Shown here one piece after another: positions 62,017-64,000 of a stretch of 64,000 nucleotides of DNA. The position numbers were made by a program, and so were the translations under genes. Position 1 is the stretch's first letter; the number at the start of each line of letters is the position of its first letter. Under the pieces are notes generated by a model, which saw nothing but the letters and a program-made list of their open reading frames with translations, had not been told where the DNA came from and did not search any database. This DNA is from Methanococcoides seepicolus (GTDB lineage: Archaea; Halobacteriota; Methanosarcinia; Methanosarcinales; Methanosarcinaceae), in assembly GCF_023684405.1 (NCBI RefSeq), contig NZ_JAGSOI010000007.1, positions 1-64,000 on the forward strand, written 5' to 3'.

Positions 62017-62568
62017 TCATTTTCGTCCTAACAAGACCTCATGCATTGTCTCATAAACAGGACCATAAGGAGTAAGAGTACTTTTCTTCAAAAATACTTT
62101 ATCGACCCTTATTTCCCCAAGGTCCACCTCTTTAAGCTTATCAAGTACAGCTAAGAACCCTTCCATCTGTTCTTTAGGCATGAACTTGATACGTCCCAGA
62201 GTTGCATGGGCAGTGAATTCCCTTTTATCTTTGTCGAAATCGAGCCTTGAAAGACTGGCTTCCACATCCTCATGGAGTTGCTTGAAATTCCCTTCAGCTC
62301 CAAGCCAGACGACCCTTGGAGAGCGGAAGTTGGGGAAAACGCCAACTCCTTTGATATTCGCATTAAATGGCATGCATTCAATACCATCCAATGAAGATGC
62401 AATATCCGGCACCATATCATCTGAAATCTCACCAAGGAACTTCAGCGTAATATGTATAAGTTCAGGAGAAACAAGCTTTAGCTTAAAACCCTCAAATGAA
62501 GAAAGGACATCAATAAGTTCCCCACGTACAGAAGACGGAAGGTCCACCGCAATAAATAGTCTTGACAT
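62017..62568 (-). CDS. thpR: RNA 2',3'-cyclic phosphodiesterase ThpR (LigT family)
   Basis: A 183-residue protein of the 2H phosphoesterase family with HITLKFLG and HATLGRIKF as the two HxT motifs. It hydrolyses 2',3'-cyclic phosphate ends in RNA and may act in tRNA repair. I chose ATG 62568 (MSRLFIAVDLP), the typical family N-terminus. It is convergent with apbE. Confidence 0.9.
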   Translation of the reverse strand: MSRLFIAVDLPSSVRGELIDVLSSFEGFKLKLVSPELIHITLKFLGEISDDMVPDIASSLDGIECMPFNANIKGVGVFPNFRSPRVVWLGAEGNFKQLHEDVEASLSRLDFDKDKREFTAHATLGRIKFMPKEQMEGFLAVLDKLKEVDLGEIRVDKVFLKKSTLTPYGPVYETMHEVLLGRK

Positions 62569-62706
62569 AATAAGAATAAAACACATATGCCTGTTAAATA
62601 TTACTGTCAAACTAATTTAAGGAATTGTTTTGACTATAATATATATATATATCAGGAATGTACATAATAAATAACACACAATGATTTCGTAATTTAGAGG
62701 GATGAT

Positions 62707-63588
62707 ATGGGTACTATAGATACAACAGGAATTTTAGCAAAACATGCGATCAAGATCGCAGAAGAACTCTGCTCTCCTGCTATAATAGTATCCGGAGATT
62801 TTGATCTTGCGGGCATTGAGACCAATATCCCCATATATTATGTACCACGCCGCCAAAAGAGTATCATCGACAACCTCATATCCGACAGTCTGGAAGACGA
62901 AAAACGACTGAAGAGCATTCTTGAACCAATGGCAAGAGAGGCCACCGGCAATACACAACACATCGAACAGGCTGCTGCCATCGAACATATCATAGGTGAA
63001 CTTCGAACGGGAACTATCGTAGGCCTCATACAGACCAGAGAGTCAGGTGCCATTGTAACCCACGAAGTATCACAAAGCCCGCTCATTAGAACCATTCAGG
63101 AATGTGAAGAAAGGGTAGATCCCGAGGTCATGCGTGTAGCTTTGGCAATTGCATTTGACATTGCAGCCTCTGGAAGAGAGGGCCATAAGATAGGAACGGC
63201 ATTCATTTTGGGAGATACCGAAGAAGTATTGCAGCGTTCCCACCAGATGATACTCAACCCTTACGCAGGACACAAGGATGAACATCGCAACCTGCTGGAT
63301 AAGAAGAACTGGGAATCGGTAAAGGAGTTCGCACTTCTTGATGGTGTGTTCGTCATTTCAGAAGAGGGTATCGTTCAGGCTGCCGGCAGATACCTCGATG
63401 TCGATGCTAAAGATATAGACATAGAACAAGGATTGGGAGGACGACATGTCTCAGCTGCAGCCATTACAAGAGACACCTTCGCCATAGCAGTAACGATATC
63501 AGAATCCGGCGGAACCGTACGCATATATATGGACGGAAAGGAACTGCTATGCCTTGATTATATCGAAAGACCGTCCTTACAAAAATGA
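62707..63588 (+). CDS. dacZ: Diadenylate cyclase DacZ
   Basis: A 293-residue protein. The C-terminal domain carries LLDGVFVISEEGIVQAAGRY and GLGGRHVSAAAITRDT (RHxxAA), the DAC catalytic signature. The N-terminal 150 residues form the archaeal DacZ domain (PAIIVSGDFDLAG). It makes c-di-AMP, a second messenger linked with osmotic and potassium balance in archaea. Together with the K+ channel, antiporter and ClC channel in this window it suggests an osmotic network, though the link is inference. It has its own TATA tract (62640-62655, ATATATATATAT). Confidence 0.9.
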   Translation: MGTIDTTGILAKHAIKIAEELCSPAIIVSGDFDLAGIETNIPIYYVPRRQKSIIDNLISDSLEDEKRLKSILEPMAREATGNTQHIEQAAAIEHIIGELRTGTIVGLIQTRESGAIVTHEVSQSPLIRTIQECEERVDPEVMRVALAIAFDIAASGREGHKIGTAFILGDTEEVLQRSHQMILNPYAGHKDEHRNLLDKKNWESVKEFALLDGVFVISEEGIVQAAGRYLDVDAKDIDIEQGLGGRHVSAAAITRDTFAIAVTISESGGTVRIYMDGKELLCLDYIERPSLQK

Positions 63589-63610
63589 ATGTGCAATGCT
63601 TGCGAAACTC

Positions 63611-64000
63611 TCATATCTTAAATCGCAAGATCGCTGCAATTCCACCAAGTGAATGTAATCTTTGACCGGGTTCGAATTCTGTGCTGAAAACGACCATTTT
63701 CCCCTGTGAACGTTCAACGTTCTGTATAAGACCGTCAATGTTGCCGGATTCCCTCTCAAGACGAAGCATCTCATCCGCAACCAGAAGGGTTTCCACAGCA
63801 CCGAAATCGATTGCCTGCTTCACTTCATCCATACCATAGGCAACCTTGCCATCAAGTGCTATCTCTTTTAAGAGGCTGTCCATGAGAGAGGATTCCCTTG
63901 CGATCCTTGACTCTTCCATGATACGGTCGACAGCACCCCTTCGAAGAACTTCCTGGAAGCCGGACATGCCTATGGAAGAAGTATCCTCAACAAGGATACC
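63611..64000 (-). CDS. pelA: Pelota/Dom34 mRNA surveillance protein, C-terminal part (cut by window edge)
   Basis: The frame encodes the pelota C-terminal eL30-like domain: VKQAIDFGAVETLLVADEML, then MVVFSTEFEPGQRLHSLGG and IAAILRF. The gene continues beyond the right edge. It rescues stalled ribosomes. It is convergent with dacZ, with 22 bp between the stops. Confidence 0.9.
   Translation of the reverse strand, partial: GILVEDTSSIGMSGFQEVLRRGAVDRIMEESRIARESSLMDSLLKEIALDGKVAYGMDEVKQAIDFGAVETLLVADEMLRLERESGNIDGLIQNVERSQGKMVVFSTEFEPGQRLHSLGGIAAILRFKI

Noticed and set aside
1-64000. tRNA or rRNA genes
   Set aside because: I saw no cloverleaf with a TTCRA arm or rRNA signature in any intergenic gap; a tRNA scan would be decisive.

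Overview
The window looks like a chromosomal piece of a methylotrophic, cytochrome-containing methanogen of the family Methanosarcinaceae; Methanococcoides or a close relative is my best guess, by inference only. The diagnostic genes are trimethylamine and dimethylamine methyltransferases with in-frame amber codons read as pyrrolysine (mttB, mtbB), their corrinoid proteins (mttC, mtbC), the activase ramA, an archaeal Rnf complex with a multihaem cytochrome c (mmcA), archaeal RPA, RFC, histone, pelota and diadenylate cyclase. The DNA is AT-rich.

The left 23.5 kb (1-23,550) is accessory DNA. It opens with the tail of an IS1-like element. It then carries three copies of a long, structured 5' leader (about 290-713, 8765-9197, 18130-18567). 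Each leader has its own TATA-type promoter and sits in front of a different secreted protein: a small truncated PPC-like protein, an adamalysin-type zinc metalloprotease, and a ten-cysteine halocin-C8-like archaeocin precursor. Two of the three leaders are preceded by a duplicated pair, an Lrp-like regulator facing a UbiA-family prenyltransferase. Between them lie an ABC exporter/NEW3/TolB-like cluster, a NosD-like beta-helix protein, a tandem family of membrane proteins beginning MTxxxExIxxxMGWCP (DUF1673-like), and two copies of a PLDc_N - DUF4064 - K+ channel triplet flanking the archaeocin region. A thioredoxin-CcdA fusion just downstream of the archaeocin could supply disulfides. Several genes here are broken, so the island is decaying or recombining.

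From 23.6 to 39.2 kb the genes are mostly core: an iron-sulfur flavoprotein, a ClC channel, a tRNA methylthiotransferase, GlpX fructose-1,6-bisphosphatase, the KEOPS subunit Cgi121, LeuRS, winged-helix regulators, a phosphoesterase, an RPA operon and a cation/proton antiporter.

From 39.3 to 48.6 kb on the minus strand is the methylamine module: mttB-mttC-mttP-orf98-small membrane peptide-mtbC-mtbB, plus ramA and a conserved hypothetical. MttB and MtbB methylate MttC and MtbC, RamA reactivates the corrinoid, and MttP probably imports the amine. From 48.9 to 53.6 kb lie a small cysteine protein, a 132-bp MITE, a second RPA operon, a histone, and rfcS. From 54.0 to 62.0 kb is the membrane energy module rnfB-A-E-G-D-C-mmcA with a divergent apbE flavin transferase. 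The window ends with thpR, dacZ and a partial pelA.

Two cross-cutting observations stand out. Several genes have a good Shine-Dalgarno but a non-canonical apparent start codon (ACG for mtbC, ATA for rfcS and for both ubiA copies). One non-methyltransferase gene (12341-13057) has an early in-frame UAG that could be pyrrolysine.
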